This document shows, in pieces, positions 19,859-29,128 of a DNA stretch of 64,000 bases; position 1 is the stretch's first letter; each line of letters opens with the position of its first letter. The translations under genes were made by a program, and so were the position numbers. The notes beneath the pieces were generated by a model, which saw nothing but the letters and a program-made list of their open reading frames with translations, ran no database searches and was not told the DNA's origin. Origin of the DNA: Bradyrhizobium sp. ISRA430 (GTDB lineage Bacteria > Pseudomonadota > Alphaproteobacteria > Rhizobiales > Xanthobacteraceae); assembly GCF_029909975.1 (NCBI RefSeq), contig NZ_CP094516.1:6076001-6140000 (forward strand), in the 5' to 3' direction.

Positions 19859-20629
19859 ATGACCGAGCATGTGCGGATCGAGAGCAACGGCGGAATTCTC
19901 ACGCTGACCCTGGCGCGTCCCGACAAGAAGAACGCGCTGACAGACGCGATGTACGGCAAGCTCGCCGACACCATCGAATCCGCCGAATTCGACCCGTCGG
20001 TCCGCGTGTTGTTGATCCGCGGCGAGGGCGACATGTTCACCGCCGGCAACGATGTGGGCGAGTTCGCGGCAGTGGCCAGCGGCAAGTCCGAGGGTAGCCG
20101 CAACGTCGTGCGCTTCATCCAGTCGCTGGCGCGCTGCACCCGTCCGCTGGTCGCGGCTGTGCAGGGCCGCGCCGTCGGCGTCGGTACCACCATGCTGCTG
20201 CATTGCGACCTCGTCGTGCTCGCCGACGATACGCAATTGTCGACGCCGTTCGTCAGCCTTGCGCTGGTGCCGGAAGCCGCCTCGAGCCTGCTGATGCCGG
20301 CACGCATCGGCTACGCGCGTGCCTACGAGATGTTCGCACTCGGCGAGACCGTGCCGGCGAAGGCGGCGCTGGAATGGGGGTTGGCCAACCGGGTGGTGCC
20401 GCTCGACAGGCTCAATGCTGAAGCGCTCGCGCTGGCTCAGCGCCTGGCTCGCCAGCCGGCCGGCGCGCTGACCGCAACCAAGCGGCTGATGCGCAATGGC
20501 GAGGTGCTGATCGCGCAGATGAACGCGGAAAGCGAGCAGTTCGCGCAGCGCCTGCGCACGGCCGAGGCGCGCGAGGCTTTCACGGCGTTTGCCGAGCGCC
20601 GCCCGCCCGACTTCACGAAGGTCGCGTGA
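19859..20629 (+). CDS. Enoyl-CoA hydratase/isomerase family protein
   Basis: A 256-residue crotonase-fold enzyme. It has the CoA-binding and oxyanion stretches FTAGNDVGEFA and VQGRAVGVGTTM, and the region LALVPEAASS with the catalytic glutamate position. These proteins hydrate or isomerise enoyl-CoA intermediates of fatty acid or aromatic acid degradation; the precise substrate cannot be told. A strong AAGAGGAG ribosome-binding site precedes the ATG. Its co-transcription with a MarR regulator suggests inducible catabolism rather than a housekeeping beta-oxidation role. Confidence 0.88.
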   Translation: MTEHVRIESNGGILTLTLARPDKKNALTDAMYGKLADTIESAEFDPSVRVLLIRGEGDMFTAGNDVGEFAAVASGKSEGSRNVVRFIQSLARCTRPLVAAVQGRAVGVGTTMLLHCDLVVLADDTQLSTPFVSLALVPEAASSLLMPARIGYARAYEMFALGETVPAKAALEWGLANRVVPLDRLNAEALALAQRLARQPAGALTATKRLMRNGEVLIAQMNAESEQFAQRLRTAEAREAFTAFAERRPPDFTKVA

Positions 20630-20698
20630 ATCCGGTCTGCCCCGGAGGCAAATCGGGAGCTGTCCGCAATTCAATTAAAAGTTTAACGGAACTTTGGC

Positions 20699-22828
20699 AT
20701 GTCGCGATGCAAGGTGGCCGCCATCGAAGCGGTGGCCCCCAGACTCATGGCAATGTTTAAGAAATCGGTAAGTACGCTCCTCCTGGTCCTGATGGCCTTG
20801 CTGGCGGTCGGAGCCCTGACCAGCACGGCGATCCAGATGGCCGGAGCCTTCGGCCGCTATCGCGACAGCCTCGAGACCGGACGCCTGGCCGCGGCCGACA
20901 AGGCGATCTTCCAGGGCGTGCTGTCACTGCGCAACAATCGCGGCGATGCCCAGAGCGCGCTGCTCGGCGACGACGATCCGCGCACCAAGCTCGGCGAAGC
21001 CGAGAAGGCCGAGCAGGCGGGTTATGAAGCGATCGCCGCGGCGCTTTCCACCATCGAGTTTGCCGGACGCGACGATCTCGCGAGCACGCTGAAGCAGCGC
21101 TGGAGCGACGCCGCGCCGCAGTTCCAGTTGTTTTATGACGAGGCAAAGCGGCCGCGCGCCGAGCGCAAGATCGAGCGCACCAGCGCCTGGTATGATGCCG
21201 TCACCAAGGTCATCGACACGGCGAACCTGGCGTCCACGGCGGTGTCGAACCGGGCCTGGACGAATGATCCCTTCATCGCCCGCATGATTCAGGTCCGCCG
21301 GCTCGCCTGGCAGGTGCGCGACCGCTACGGCATCCAGTGCTCATCTCTGCGTCCGAACATCAACACGAGCAAGCCGCTCGACGAGACCCAGAAGCAGACC
21401 GTTGCCGGCTGGAACGGCATCGTCACCGCCGGCTGGACGGGTATGGGCGAGCTTCTGGCTGCGCCTGACGTGACGGCAGAGCTGGTCAACGCGGCGAAGG
21501 ACGCGCGGGCCAAGACCGACGGCGTTCTCAAGCAGATCGGCGAGCTGACCAAGAACCTCGACGGCAGCGGCCGCCCGGCGCTCCCCGCGGCGGAATGGAA
21601 TGCGCTGTGCCAGTCTCCCTTCGCGCAGATCGTCGCGGTCGCGACCAAGGCCCTGGACCAGTCGATCGCGCGGGCGGAGACGGTTCAGGAGAGGGCCCTC
21701 ACCAACCTCATCGTGCAGTCGTTCGCGTTTCTGCTTGCCCTGGCCGTGACCATCGCCGGCGTGTTCGTGGTGCGCAATCGCCTGGTTCGTCCGGTGCGCG
21801 CCATCCTGAATGCGATCGCGCGCATCGGCGCCCGCGATTTTGCGACTGCGGTTCCGCAGTCGAAATATCCCGACGAGTTCGGCACCATGGCAGCGGCGCT
21901 CGAAAGCCTGCGCGAGAGCGCGGCAACGGCCGAGCGTTTGGGGCAGGAGCGCGAATCGCAGCAGGCGTTGCAGCTCGCGCGTTCCGGCACCGTGGATGCC
22001 GCGTGCCGCAGCTTCGACGACACGGTGCAGGCCGTCATTCAGAGCGTCGCGGCATCGGCGAAGGAACTCGATGTGACCGCCACGGGCATGCGTTCGCTGG
22101 TCTCGGAGTCGAGCAGCCAGACCGCCGCGGTCTCCTCTGCCGCCGAGCAGGCCACCAACAATCTCGAAACCATCGCGGCCGCGACCGAAGAGCTCTCCGC
22201 CTCCGTCGGCGAAATCTCGGCACAGGTGCAGGCGAGCGCACACGAGGCGCGCCAGGCGGTGGCGCAGGCAGAGCAGACCAACGCGACGGTCGAGATCCTC
22301 GACCAGACCGCGAGCCGCATCGGCGAAGTCGTGAAGATGATCAACGCCATCGCCGGCCAGACCAATCTGCTGGCGCTGAACGCGACCATCGAGGCCGCGC
22401 GCGCCGGCGAGGCCGGCCGCGGATTCGCCGTGGTTGCCGGCGAGGTCAAGAGCCTTGCGGCGCAGACCGCGACGGCGACGGAAGAGATCTCGCGCCAGGT
22501 CGAGGAGATCCAGGGCGCGACGGGTCAGGCGGTCGCCGCCATCCGCTCCATCGGCGGTGCCATCAGCGGCATCGACGAGAAGATGACGGCGATTGCTGCG
22601 GCCGTGGAAGAGCAGCGCGCGGCCACCACCGAGATCTCGCGCAACTTCCAGCAGGCCGCGCAAGGCACCCGCGAGGTCACCGACACCATCGGCAGCGTCG
22701 CCAGCCTGAACCGTGAGACCGGCAATGCCGGAAACGTGTTGTTCGAGTCGGTCAGGAAGATGTCGGCCGATGCCGATCGTCTTCGCGTCGCGGTCGAGGG
22801 CTTCCTCGGAGCGGTGAAGACCGCATAA
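20699..22828 (+). CDS. Methyl-accepting chemotaxis protein (HAMP + MCP signal)
   Basis: A transmembrane chemoreceptor of up to 709 residues. TM1 is about residues 22-44 ([20 protein letters not shown]), with a large periplasmic sensor region of unrecognised fold to about 335. TM2 is [24 protein letters not shown] begins [17 protein letters not shown], and the long cytoplasmic coiled coil includes the conserved hairpin tip [20 protein letters not shown]. It would signal to CheA/CheW. No che genes are nearby, so it is an orphan receptor. ATG 20747 or 20753, immediately before the first TM, may be the true start; the upstream ATG 20699 has a modest ACGGA. There is no pentapeptide CheR-binding tail at the C-terminus. 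Confidence 0.9.
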   Translation: MSRCKVAAIEAVAPRLMAMFKKSVSTLLLVLMALLAVGALTSTAIQMAGAFGRYRDSLETGRLAAADKAIFQGVLSLRNNRGDAQSALLGDDDPRTKLGEAEKAEQAGYEAIAAALSTIEFAGRDDLASTLKQRWSDAAPQFQLFYDEAKRPRAERKIERTSAWYDAVTKVIDTANLASTAVSNRAWTNDPFIARMIQVRRLAWQVRDRYGIQCSSLRPNINTSKPLDETQKQTVAGWNGIVTAGWTGMGELLAAPDVTAELVNAAKDARAKTDGVLKQIGELTKNLDGSGRPALPAAEWNALCQSPFAQIVAVATKALDQSIARAETVQERALTNLIVQSFAFLLALAVTIAGVFVVRNRLVRPVRAILNAIARIGARDFATAVPQSKYPDEFGTMAAALESLRESAATAERLGQERESQQALQLARSGTVDAACRSFDDTVQAVIQSVAASAKELDVTATGMRSLVSESSSQTAAVSSAAEQATNNLETIAAATEELSASVGEISAQVQASAHEARQAVAQAEQTNATVEILDQTASRIGEVVKMINAIAGQTNLLALNATIEAARAGEAGRGFAVVAGEVKSLAAQTATATEEISRQVEEIQGATGQAVAAIRSIGGAISGIDEKMTAIAAAVEEQRAATTEISRNFQQAAQGTREVTDTIGSVASLNRETGNAGNVLFESVRKMSADADRLRVAVEGFLGAVKTA

Positions 22829-22959
22829 CCCAACATCTTCTCCATTCCAACGGCGCGCGGATCGGCATTGCCGCCGGTCTCCGCGCCGAGTACATCTGTG
22901 ATACCGCGCCACGGGCGCGCTGCGACAGAGTTACGAGAACATCAGGGATGGAGAGTTCG

Positions 22960-23901
22960 ATGCCGGTCACGCCACAACCCAAGGCCCAACGCCCCTATCG
23001 CGGCGTGTTCCCGGTCGTACCCACCATCTTCGACGATCGCGGCGAGCTCGATCTCGAGGGCCAGCGCCGCTGCGTCGATTTCATGATCGACGCCGGTTCA
23101 AACGGCCTGTGCATCCTCGCCAATTTTTCCGAGCAGTTCGTGCTGACCGATGCCGAGCGGGAAACCGTGATGCATGCCGTGCTGGAGCATGTCGCGGGCC
23201 GGGTTCCCGTCATCGTCACCACCAGCCATTTCAGTTCGGCCGTCTGTGCCACGCGTAGCAAGCAGGCCGAGGCGGCGGGTGCGGCCATGGTGATGGTCAT
23301 GCCGCCCTATCACGGCGCGACCTTCCGGGTGCCGGAGAAGGGTATCGTCGAATTCTTCCGCGTGCTCTCGGGCGCGATCACGATTCCCATCATGATCCAG
23401 GATGCCCCTGTGGCGGGCACGCCACTCTCGGTCGAGCTGCTCGCGCGGCTGTCGCGCGAGTTCTCCAATGTCCGTTACTTCAAGATCGAAGTGCCGTTCG
23501 CTGCCGCGAAGCTGCGGAGCCTGATCGAGGCGGGCGGCAGCGACATCGAGGGTCCGTGGGACGGCGAGGAAGCGATCACGCTGCTCGCCGACCTCGATGC
23601 CGGCGCCACCGGTGCAATGACCGGCGGCGGCTATCCCGACGGCATCCGTCAGATCATCGATCCCTATTTTGCGGGCAAGCGCGACGAGGCGAAGGCCGCT
23701 TACGAGCGCTGGTTGCCGCTGATCAACTACGAGAACCGCCAATGCGGCCTGATCGCCTGCAAGGTCATGATGCAGGCCGGCGGTGTGATCAAGTCGGATG
23801 CCGTGCGGCACCCGCTTCAACCGCTGCACCCGGCGACCCGCACGGGCTTGCTGGAACTGGCCAAAGAGCGCGATGCGCTGGCGCTGCGCTGGGGGAAGTA
23901 G
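22960..23901 (+). CDS. DapA-superfamily protein with altered active site
   Basis: A 313-residue member of the DHDPS/N-acetylneuraminate lyase superfamily. The Schiff-base lysine is in the segment VRYFKIEVPF. The usual catalytic tyrosine motif (YNxP) is replaced by QDAP in IPIMIQDAPVAG, and the GTTGE loop by ILANFSEQF. Such departures are known in family members that dehydrate sugar acids rather than condense pyruvate, so a 2-keto-3-deoxy-sugar acid dehydratase is one possibility; this is inference. ATG 22960 has GGAGAG seven bases upstream; ATG 22948 is also in frame. It stands alone after the chemoreceptor gene, and the two might be linked by ligand. Confidence 0.78.
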   Translation: MPVTPQPKAQRPYRGVFPVVPTIFDDRGELDLEGQRRCVDFMIDAGSNGLCILANFSEQFVLTDAERETVMHAVLEHVAGRVPVIVTTSHFSSAVCATRSKQAEAAGAAMVMVMPPYHGATFRVPEKGIVEFFRVLSGAITIPIMIQDAPVAGTPLSVELLARLSREFSNVRYFKIEVPFAAAKLRSLIEAGGSDIEGPWDGEEAITLLADLDAGATGAMTGGGYPDGIRQIIDPYFAGKRDEAKAAYERWLPLINYENRQCGLIACKVMMQAGGVIKSDAVRHPLQPLHPATRTGLLELAKERDALALRWGK

Positions 23902-23941
23902 GCGGGCCACTCACTCCGCTGTCGTCCGCATATCTCCCCTG

Positions 23942-24081
23942 TCGTCCCGGACAAGCGCAGCGAAGCGGAGCGCCGATCCGGGACCCATAACCACAGGGAG
24001 TAGTTTGGCGAAGACTGATAACCACTATCTTGCGCTGCAACTGCATGCTGGGGTTATGGGTCCCGGCCTTCGCCGGGACGA
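23942..24081. repeat. Large palindromic intergenic repeat (rhizobial type)
   Basis: The gap 23902-24294 contains nested inverted repeats: TCGTCCCGG (23942-23950) with CCGGGACGA (24073-24081), and GGGACCCATAACC (23980-23992) with its perfect complement at 24052-24064. This is a very common interspersed repeat in Bradyrhizobium as I recall. Related forms occur here at 50628-50651 and 60337-60452. No gene is visible between it and the SBP56 gene. Confidence 0.75.
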
Positions 24082-24294
24082 CACTGAATGTAAGGCGGTC
24101 ATCCACTCAGCCCTTTCGGCCGAAGGCGTCGAATTGGCGCGGTTCGGCCAGTTTTCGGCTGCTCGGCGATGACGTATTGTACGCCGGTCAGCCAGGCCCA
24201 GCGGAGCAATCTCAAGACATCGCGTAACACCTCTTCATTATACCGCTATCCCGAGCCAGGTTGGCGCAAACCGAGGAAACAGGGAGGCAGTGCC

Positions 24295-25695
24295 ATGACG
24301 ATGAGGCCGGATCCGACCTTTCACGCATCGCCCAAGCTTGCGATGGAAGCACCTGCTGAGAATTTTGCCTACACGCTGCTGCTCAGTCCGGATTTCTCAA
24401 AGCCGGATGCTCTCGCGGTCATCGACGTCAAGCCGGGATCGCCGACCTACAGCCAGATCGTCCACACCGTGACGATGCCCAACAAGGGCGATGAGTTTCA
24501 TCACTTCGGCTGGAATGCCTGCTCCTCAGCACTGTCGCCGCTCGCCGGACACGCCTTCATCGAGCGGCGCTATCTCATCATCCCCGGGCTGCGCTCGTCG
24601 CGGATCTACATCATCGATACCAAGCCCGATCCGACCAAGGCCAAGATCCACAAGATCATCGAACCCGAGGAGGTCTTGAAGAAGACCGGCTACTCGCGGC
24701 CGCATACCATCCATTGCGGGCCGGACGGCATCTATGTGAGCACCTTGGGCGGCAGCGGCACCGACGGCACCAACGGGCCTCCAGGCGTCTTCATCATGGA
24801 TTGCGAGACATTCGAGGTGCTTGGACGATGGGAGATCGACCGCGGTCCGCAAACGCTGCACTATGATTTCTGGTGGAACCTGCCGCGCGACTACATGGTG
24901 ACGAGCGAATGGGGGTTGCCGCCGCAGTTCGAGAACGGGATCGTCCCGGAAGACCTGCTGTCGAACAAATACGGCCATCGTCTCCACTTCTGGGATCTCC
25001 GCGCCCGGCGTAACGTGCAGACCATCGATCTCGGCGCCAATCATCAGATGGCGCTGGAGGTACGGCCCGCGCACGATCCGGTTCGCGAATACGGCTTTGC
25101 CGGCGTGGTGGTCGACACCACCAATCTCGAAGGCTCGATCTGGACTTGGTGGCGCGAGGGCGGGAAATTCCATGCCGAGAAGACGGCGACCATCCCGCCG
25201 GAGCCCGCAGCCAAAGAGAAGCTTCCGCCGCTCTTGCAGGGTTTTGGTGCTGTACCGCCACTGGTGACCGACATCGATCTGTCGATGGACGACAGGTTCC
25301 TCTATGTCTCCTGTTGGGGCACCGGCGAGATGCGCCAGTACGATGTCAGCGACCCGAGAAAGCCCAAGCTTGCGGGCTCGGTGCGCACCGGAGGCATCGT
25401 GCACCGCGCGCCGCATCCGAACGGCAAGGCATATGCAGGTGGCCCGCAGATGGTCGAGATCAGCCGCGACGGCCGGCGCGTGTACTGGACCAATTCGCTC
25501 TATTCCACCTGGGACGACCAGTTCTATCCCGATGGGATGCCGGGCGTCGAAGTCATGGCCAATGTCGGCCACAACGGCGGCCTCGAGCTCGCCAAGGACT
25601 ATTTCGTGAGCTTCCCCGACGGATATCGTGCGCACCAGATCAGGCTGGAGGGCGGCGATTGTTCGACGGATTCGTTTTGCTACCCGTCGGTCTAG
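24295..25695 (+). CDS. Selenium-binding protein SBP56 / methanethiol oxidase family
   Basis: A 466-residue protein of the SBP56 family (usual length about 460-470), a beta-propeller metalloprotein. Recognised stretches include DEFHHFGWNACSSAL, RPHTIHCGPDGIYVSTLGG, LHYDFWWNLPR, YGHRLHFWDL, YVSCWGTGEMRQYDV and YSTWDDQFYPDG. Characterised relatives are copper-dependent methanethiol oxidases that make formaldehyde, H2S and H2O2. Conserved His residues for metal binding are visible; no signal peptide is seen. ATG 24295 follows a strong GGGAGGC. The frame is open to 24169, but that part runs through repeat-flanking sequence. The following membrane-protein gene overlaps its 3' end by 37 bp, so the two are one transcription and translation unit. 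Confidence 0.9.
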   Translation: MTMRPDPTFHASPKLAMEAPAENFAYTLLLSPDFSKPDALAVIDVKPGSPTYSQIVHTVTMPNKGDEFHHFGWNACSSALSPLAGHAFIERRYLIIPGLRSSRIYIIDTKPDPTKAKIHKIIEPEEVLKKTGYSRPHTIHCGPDGIYVSTLGGSGTDGTNGPPGVFIMDCETFEVLGRWEIDRGPQTLHYDFWWNLPRDYMVTSEWGLPPQFENGIVPEDLLSNKYGHRLHFWDLRARRNVQTIDLGANHQMALEVRPAHDPVREYGFAGVVVDTTNLEGSIWTWWREGGKFHAEKTATIPPEPAAKEKLPPLLQGFGAVPPLVTDIDLSMDDRFLYVSCWGTGEMRQYDVSDPRKPKLAGSVRTGGIVHRAPHPNGKAYAGGPQMVEISRDGRRVYWTNSLYSTWDDQFYPDGMPGVEVMANVGHNGGLELAKDYFVSFPDGYRAHQIRLEGGDCSTDSFCYPSV

Positions 25696-26372
25696 ATTGG
25701 GGGCACGCGAGCCCGGCGCTCGGCTGGCTGTGGCTCGCTCTCGTCGCGAGCGGTCTCTATCACGGCGTCAATCCGGGAATGGGATGGCCGCTCGCCGTTT
25801 CGGCAGGGCTCATGGACAAGAGTCCGCGCGCGCTCGTCCGTGCGTTGTGGGCTCTGTCGGCCGGACATCTCCTGGCAACACTTCTCGTGCTGCTGCCATT
25901 CGCGTTCCTGCTCGCGCTGGCCGAGTGGCAGCGTTCAATCCAGTTCAGTGCGAGCCTCCTCGTCATCGGCTTCGGCGTCTATCGGCTGATCGAGCGGCGC
26001 CATCCGCGGGCGCTGGCACGGATCCCGCCGACGCAGTTGGCGCTCTGGTCGTTTGCTGTCGCCATTGCTCACGGCGCGGCCTTGATGCTCGTGCCGATCT
26101 ATCTCGGGCTCTGCCAGGCCTTTGAACTCGATGCCGGCCACGCGGCGGCCGGCGCGCTGATGAAGGCAAGTCTCGGGATGGCGGTGCTGGTGTCCGTGGT
26201 GCACGTTGCCGCCATGATCAGCGCCGGCGGATGCCTGGCTTGGCTGGTCTACCGCTATCTGGGACTGAGGTTCGTCTCGCGAAGCTGGTTTAATCTGGAT
26301 GCAGTCTGGGCGACCAGCCTTGTCCTGGTCGGCGCCGTGGCACTCGCCTTCAATGTTGCGAGCTGGCGCTGA
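25659..26372 (+). CDS. Multi-pass membrane protein coupled to SBP56, function unknown
   Basis: TTG 25659 is preceded by GGAGGGCGGCGA, an excellent ribosome-binding site lying inside the end of the SBP56 gene; the next likely start would remove the first helix. The 237-residue product has about six TM segments. Two motifs put polar residues in helices: YHGVNPGMGWPLAV near residue 30 and AIAHGAALMLVP near 135. His-containing helices of this kind recall HupE/UreJ- and nickel/cobalt-type transporters, but I cannot place it in a named family. Its tight coupling to a metal-dependent SBP56 enzyme suggests metal supply, product export or membrane tethering for that enzyme. Confidence 0.75.
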   Translation: MFDGFVLLPVGLDWGHASPALGWLWLALVASGLYHGVNPGMGWPLAVSAGLMDKSPRALVRALWALSAGHLLATLLVLLPFAFLLALAEWQRSIQFSASLLVIGFGVYRLIERRHPRALARIPPTQLALWSFAVAIAHGAALMLVPIYLGLCQAFELDAGHAAAGALMKASLGMAVLVSVVHVAAMISAGGCLAWLVYRYLGLRFVSRSWFNLDAVWATSLVLVGAVALAFNVASWR

Positions 26373-26375
26373 CGG

Positions 26376-27074
26376 TTATCGCGTCAGAACCCACTCGCCG
26401 ATGATGCGGAAGCGCGCGTTCGCATTTTCCTGCTTGAACAACGCGAGGCGATCGATTGTCAGCGTGTCGAGCTTTAACGCTGCAAACCGCGATCGCAGCA
26501 TCTCGATAATCGTTCCGCGACGCTCCGCGTCCAGTCGCCCCGTCAGCGTCATGTGGAAGCGGAATTCTTCCATCACGTACGGGTAGCCCCAGCGGTCGAG
26601 ATAATCGCGCTGCCGTTCGCTCAGCTTCTCGGGTTTGCGCCGCGCGCGGTCCTCCGTGGTCAGTGCTGCGCGAAAAGAGTCGAAATCGCGCGTGCAATCA
26701 GCGGCGAGCTGCTGGAGCGCGGCGACCGGCTCGGCCGGAATGACGGCAATGAAGCCGCTGATGGAATCGACAACGGGACGGATCACCGGAATGGGCCGCG
26801 CTTTCGCGGCGAACGTCGCGCAGGCGGCGGCGAGCTCGGCTTCGGTCTTTTCGGGCGCGAGTGCCATCGGCGCTTTCAGCGTGCCGTGAAAGCCGTATTT
26901 GCGAGGATCGGCGGTGACGTCGCGCCAGTCCGGCGCGACACGCCGTGCTTCCTCGGGGAAGGGCAGCTCGTTGCCGGTGTGAGCGTCATAGCCGAGCAGC
27001 TCGGCGCCAAAACGCGAGAGAGCGCTATGGGCGCTGGCTGCATGATAGATCGCGTAGCGGGGAAAACCTGTCAT
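26376..27074 (-). CDS. DUF1045 2H phosphoesterase of phosphonate operon
   Basis: A 232-residue protein with the two His-x-Thr-type signatures of the 2H phosphoesterase superfamily: FHGTLKAP (about residues 62-69) and FRFHMTLTG (about 172-180). It matches the phosphonate-operon DUF1045 family. It is the third gene of the acetyltransferase-phnM operon (18 bp after phnM). No phnP (metallo-phosphodiesterase that opens 5-phosphoribosyl 1,2-cyclic phosphate) is present in this locus, so this protein is the natural candidate to do that step; that substitution is inference. It ends three bases from the convergent membrane-protein gene at 26372. Confidence 0.85.
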   Translation of the reverse strand: MTGFPRYAIYHAASAHSALSRFGAELLGYDAHTGNELPFPEEARRVAPDWRDVTADPRKYGFHGTLKAPMALAPEKTEAELAAACATFAAKARPIPVIRPVVDSISGFIAVIPAEPVAALQQLAADCTRDFDSFRAALTTEDRARRKPEKLSERQRDYLDRWGYPYVMEEFRFHMTLTGRLDAERRGTIIEMLRSRFAALKLDTLTIDRLALFKQENANARFRIIGEWVLTR

Positions 27075-27092
27075 TGCCTGAGCATAACCGCT

Positions 27093-28286
27093 TTACGCCG
27101 CGACGACAGCCTCGCGCGGCGTGGCCGCGGGGCCGAGCAGCCGCGCCGCATCTGTCAGGTGCACGAGCCGCCCTGCTGCGATCACGGCGACGAGCCGCGG
27201 CCGCAGCGGTACGGTGTCGTCGACCAGGAGAATGTCGGCACGACGTCCTTCCGCCAGCGTGCCGCGATCGCCAAGGCCGGTGGCGCGTGCGGGCCCGGCG
27301 GAGACCAGATTCCAGGCTTCGGTGAGCGGCAGTATGCCATCGGCAGCGAGTCGGAACGCCGCGAGCAATTGCGCAGGATAATAATAGTCCGACGCCAGCA
27401 CGGTGCAGAGCCCCTTGGCGATCATGTCGGACGCCCTGGTCCAGCCGGTGTGGCTGCCGCCGCGCACGACGTTCGGCGCACCGTAGACGATGGCGTCGCC
27501 GTTGGCGGCGGCATCCCGCGCCGTCTCCTCGTTGATCGGAAACTCGGCGATCATCGCACCCAGGGCGCGATATTCCCGGCGCATCGCCGGCGTTCCGTCG
27601 TCATGCGACAGCATCCGCACCTCGGCGGCGCGTGCCGCAGCGGCCAACCGCGAAATCGAGGCCGGCACCTCGGCGGCGCGCGAGACCACGCGATCGACCA
27701 GCCGGTCGAAGTCTTCGTTCGACAGCCCGGTGCGCTCCACCATGCGGTTGCGCTTGCGCGGCTTCGCCATGTCGGCAACGGTACCGTCCATGTGGTCGTT
27801 GAAGGCGAACAGGTCGATGCGACCCTCGGCCAGCCACTGGCCGATCTCGTCTTCGGCGTCGAGATTGTAGGTCTCGTGCCGCAGGTGGAAGCGGGTGTCG
27901 GCGGCGAATTGCGGGCGCTGGCGCTCGATCGCCTCCATCAGGCTCCTCGCATTGTCGCCGCTGCGCAGGCCCGGCTCCCACGAACAGGTCGTGGCGTGGA
28001 ACACCGTGGTGATGCCGTTGCTGATCGCCTGGCGGTCGCTGTCGGCAAGCGCGACATCGATCGGGAAGTCGACGCCGGCGCGCGGCATCATCTGCCGCTC
28101 GAAGGCATCGCCATGCAGATCGACGATGCCGGGCAGGACCAGCAGGTTGCGCGCGTCGATCGCCAGCCGCGCACGGGCGCGAGGCGCATCGATCCGCGCA
28201 ATGTCCTGTCCGGACACGGCAAGCGAAGTTTCGACGAGCTCGGAGCCGATCAGGGTCCGGCCACCTTCAAGGAAAATGTCTGTCAC
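27093..28286 (-). CDS. phnM2: Second PhnM-type amidohydrolase (RPnTP diphosphatase)
   Basis: A 397-residue amidohydrolase-superfamily enzyme of the PhnM type, which removes diphosphate from alpha-D-ribose 1-alkylphosphonate 5-triphosphate. Metal motifs are visible: [11 protein letters not shown] near the N-terminus, MLSHDDGT in the middle, and [13 protein letters not shown] followed by LASDYYYP. It is a paralog of the phnM in the main lyase operon (38337-39494). The start ATG overlaps the acetyltransferase stop by four bases and DUF1045 follows, so it belongs to the divergent accessory operon under a Pho box (29002-29030). Whether it duplicates the first PhnM or serves a different phosphonate is unknown. 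The symbol is a working label. Confidence 0.88.
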   Translation of the reverse strand: MTDIFLEGGRTLIGSELVETSLAVSGQDIARIDAPRARARLAIDARNLLVLPGIVDLHGDAFERQMMPRAGVDFPIDVALADSDRQAISNGITTVFHATTCSWEPGLRSGDNARSLMEAIERQRPQFAADTRFHLRHETYNLDAEDEIGQWLAEGRIDLFAFNDHMDGTVADMAKPRKRNRMVERTGLSNEDFDRLVDRVVSRAAEVPASISRLAAAARAAEVRMLSHDDGTPAMRREYRALGAMIAEFPINEETARDAAANGDAIVYGAPNVVRGGSHTGWTRASDMIAKGLCTVLASDYYYPAQLLAAFRLAADGILPLTEAWNLVSAGPARATGLGDRGTLAEGRRADILLVDDTVPLRPRLVAVIAAGRLVHLTDAARLLGPAATPREAVVAA

Positions 28287-28954
28287 GCGACCGCGCTTCG
28301 TTTGCTGGCAGGAGAGCTCGTAAGGGAACTTGCCCGTGCTTCGTATGTCGACAGGAAATCTTCAATCCCGAGATTGCGGAAATCGGGCAGAGCTTCACGC
28401 AACTTGTCGTGATCCCAATCCCACCAGGCGAGCCTGGCGAGCCGTCCGGCGATCTCTTCCGAGAATCGCCGCCGGACGATCCGCGCCGGATTGCCGGCGA
28501 CGATGGTATAGGCCGGCACGTCCTTGGTGGCGATGGCGCCGGCCGCGATCACCGCGCCGGTGCCGATGTTGCGGCCAGGCAGCACGATCGCGCCGTGACC
28601 GATCCAGACGTCGTGGCCGATATGGACATGATGCTGACGTCGCCAGTCGAAGAAATCGGCGTCGTCGCTCTCGCCCGGGAAATAAGCGCTCGAGCGATAG
28701 GTGAAATGGGCCTGCGTGGCGCGATGCATCGGATGGTTTCCGGGATTGATGCGCGTCATCGCCGCGATCGAGCAGAACTTGCCGATCGTCGTGTAGGTGA
28801 TCTGCGCGTCATTCATCACGTAGGAGTAATCGCCCATCGTCACTTCGTGCAGGATCGTGCGCGCGCCGACCTCGGTATAGGCGCCGAGCCTCGTCTCGTG
28901 CAGCTTTGCCGAGGGATCGATGGTCGGTTGGACCGAAAGCACTTTGGCGACCAT
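28283..28954 (-). CDS. Hexapeptide-repeat acetyltransferase of phosphonate operon
   Basis: A 223-residue left-handed beta-helix acyltransferase: [18 protein letters not shown], then [18 protein letters not shown] and [34 protein letters not shown], the usual xenobiotic (CAT-type) acetyltransferase ending. It matches the hexapeptide transferase family found in phn operons. A plausible role is N-acetylation of aminoalkylphosphonates before or during C-P lyase breakdown, as PhnO does in enterics; that is inference. ATG 28954 ([10 protein letters not shown]) is chosen because the Pho box lies 48 bp upstream and the longer frame runs through the control region. It is the first gene of the operon continuing with the second phnM and DUF1045. 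Confidence 0.88.
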   Translation of the reverse strand: MVAKVLSVQPTIDPSAKLHETRLGAYTEVGARTILHEVTMGDYSYVMNDAQITYTTIGKFCSIAAMTRINPGNHPMHRATQAHFTYRSSAYFPGESDDADFFDWRRQHHVHIGHDVWIGHGAIVLPGRNIGTGAVIAAGAIATKDVPAYTIVAGNPARIVRRRFSEEIAGRLARLAWWDWDHDKLREALPDFRNLGIEDFLSTYEARASSLTSSPASKRSAVA

Positions 28955-29001
28955 GTTGCATCCGAAAGATCGAGGAGGGGCGCCTGTCTTCGAGCGGCTC
29001 G

Positions 29002-29030
29002 ATGACAATGTCATGACGCCACAATGACAG
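29002..29030 (-). promoter_or_regulatory. PhoB box, three half-sites, accessory phn operon
   Basis: Read on the minus strand, CTGTCAT, GCGTCAT and TTGTCAT recur at exact 11-bp steps (plus-strand starts 29002, 29013, 29024), matching the PhoB half-site CTGTCAT with 4-bp linkers. It ends 48 bp before the acetyltransferase ATG, the usual spacing for a PhoB-activated promoter. Confidence 0.75.
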
Positions 29031-29067
29031 GGGATGAGGTGTGTAGGATCGCCGCACGGCAACGCGC

Positions 29068-29085
29068 ATGTCACACAAGTGTCAA
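29068..29085 (+). promoter_or_regulatory. PhoB box upstream of phnC
   Basis: ATGTCAC-ACAA-GTGTCAA gives two TGTCA cores 11 bp apart, a two-half-site Pho box on the plus strand. It ends 43 bp before the phnC ATG and lies back to back with the minus-strand box at 29002-29030. Confidence 0.65.
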
Positions 29086-29128
29086 GCGTCGGCGTTAGCG
29101 GTGGCAGCCAGTTACTCTGGAGCCCTGC

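Noticed and set aside
20757..22912. Several long antisense frames over the chemoreceptor gene
   Set aside because: The plus-strand gene has clear HAMP and MCP signalling motifs; the others show no family features.
23942..24081. CRISPR-like array
   Set aside because: The repeated text is one large inverted repeat, not equal direct repeats with unique spacers; no cas genes are present.
25146..25658. Upstream extension of the six-TM protein into the SBP56 gene
   Set aside because: Arg/Gly-rich out-of-frame sequence; the TTG start with a strong Shine-Dalgarno at 25659 explains the gene better.
27093..28412. Long plus-strand frame across 26553-28412
   Set aside because: Antisense to DUF1045 and phnM genes with clear catalytic motifs.
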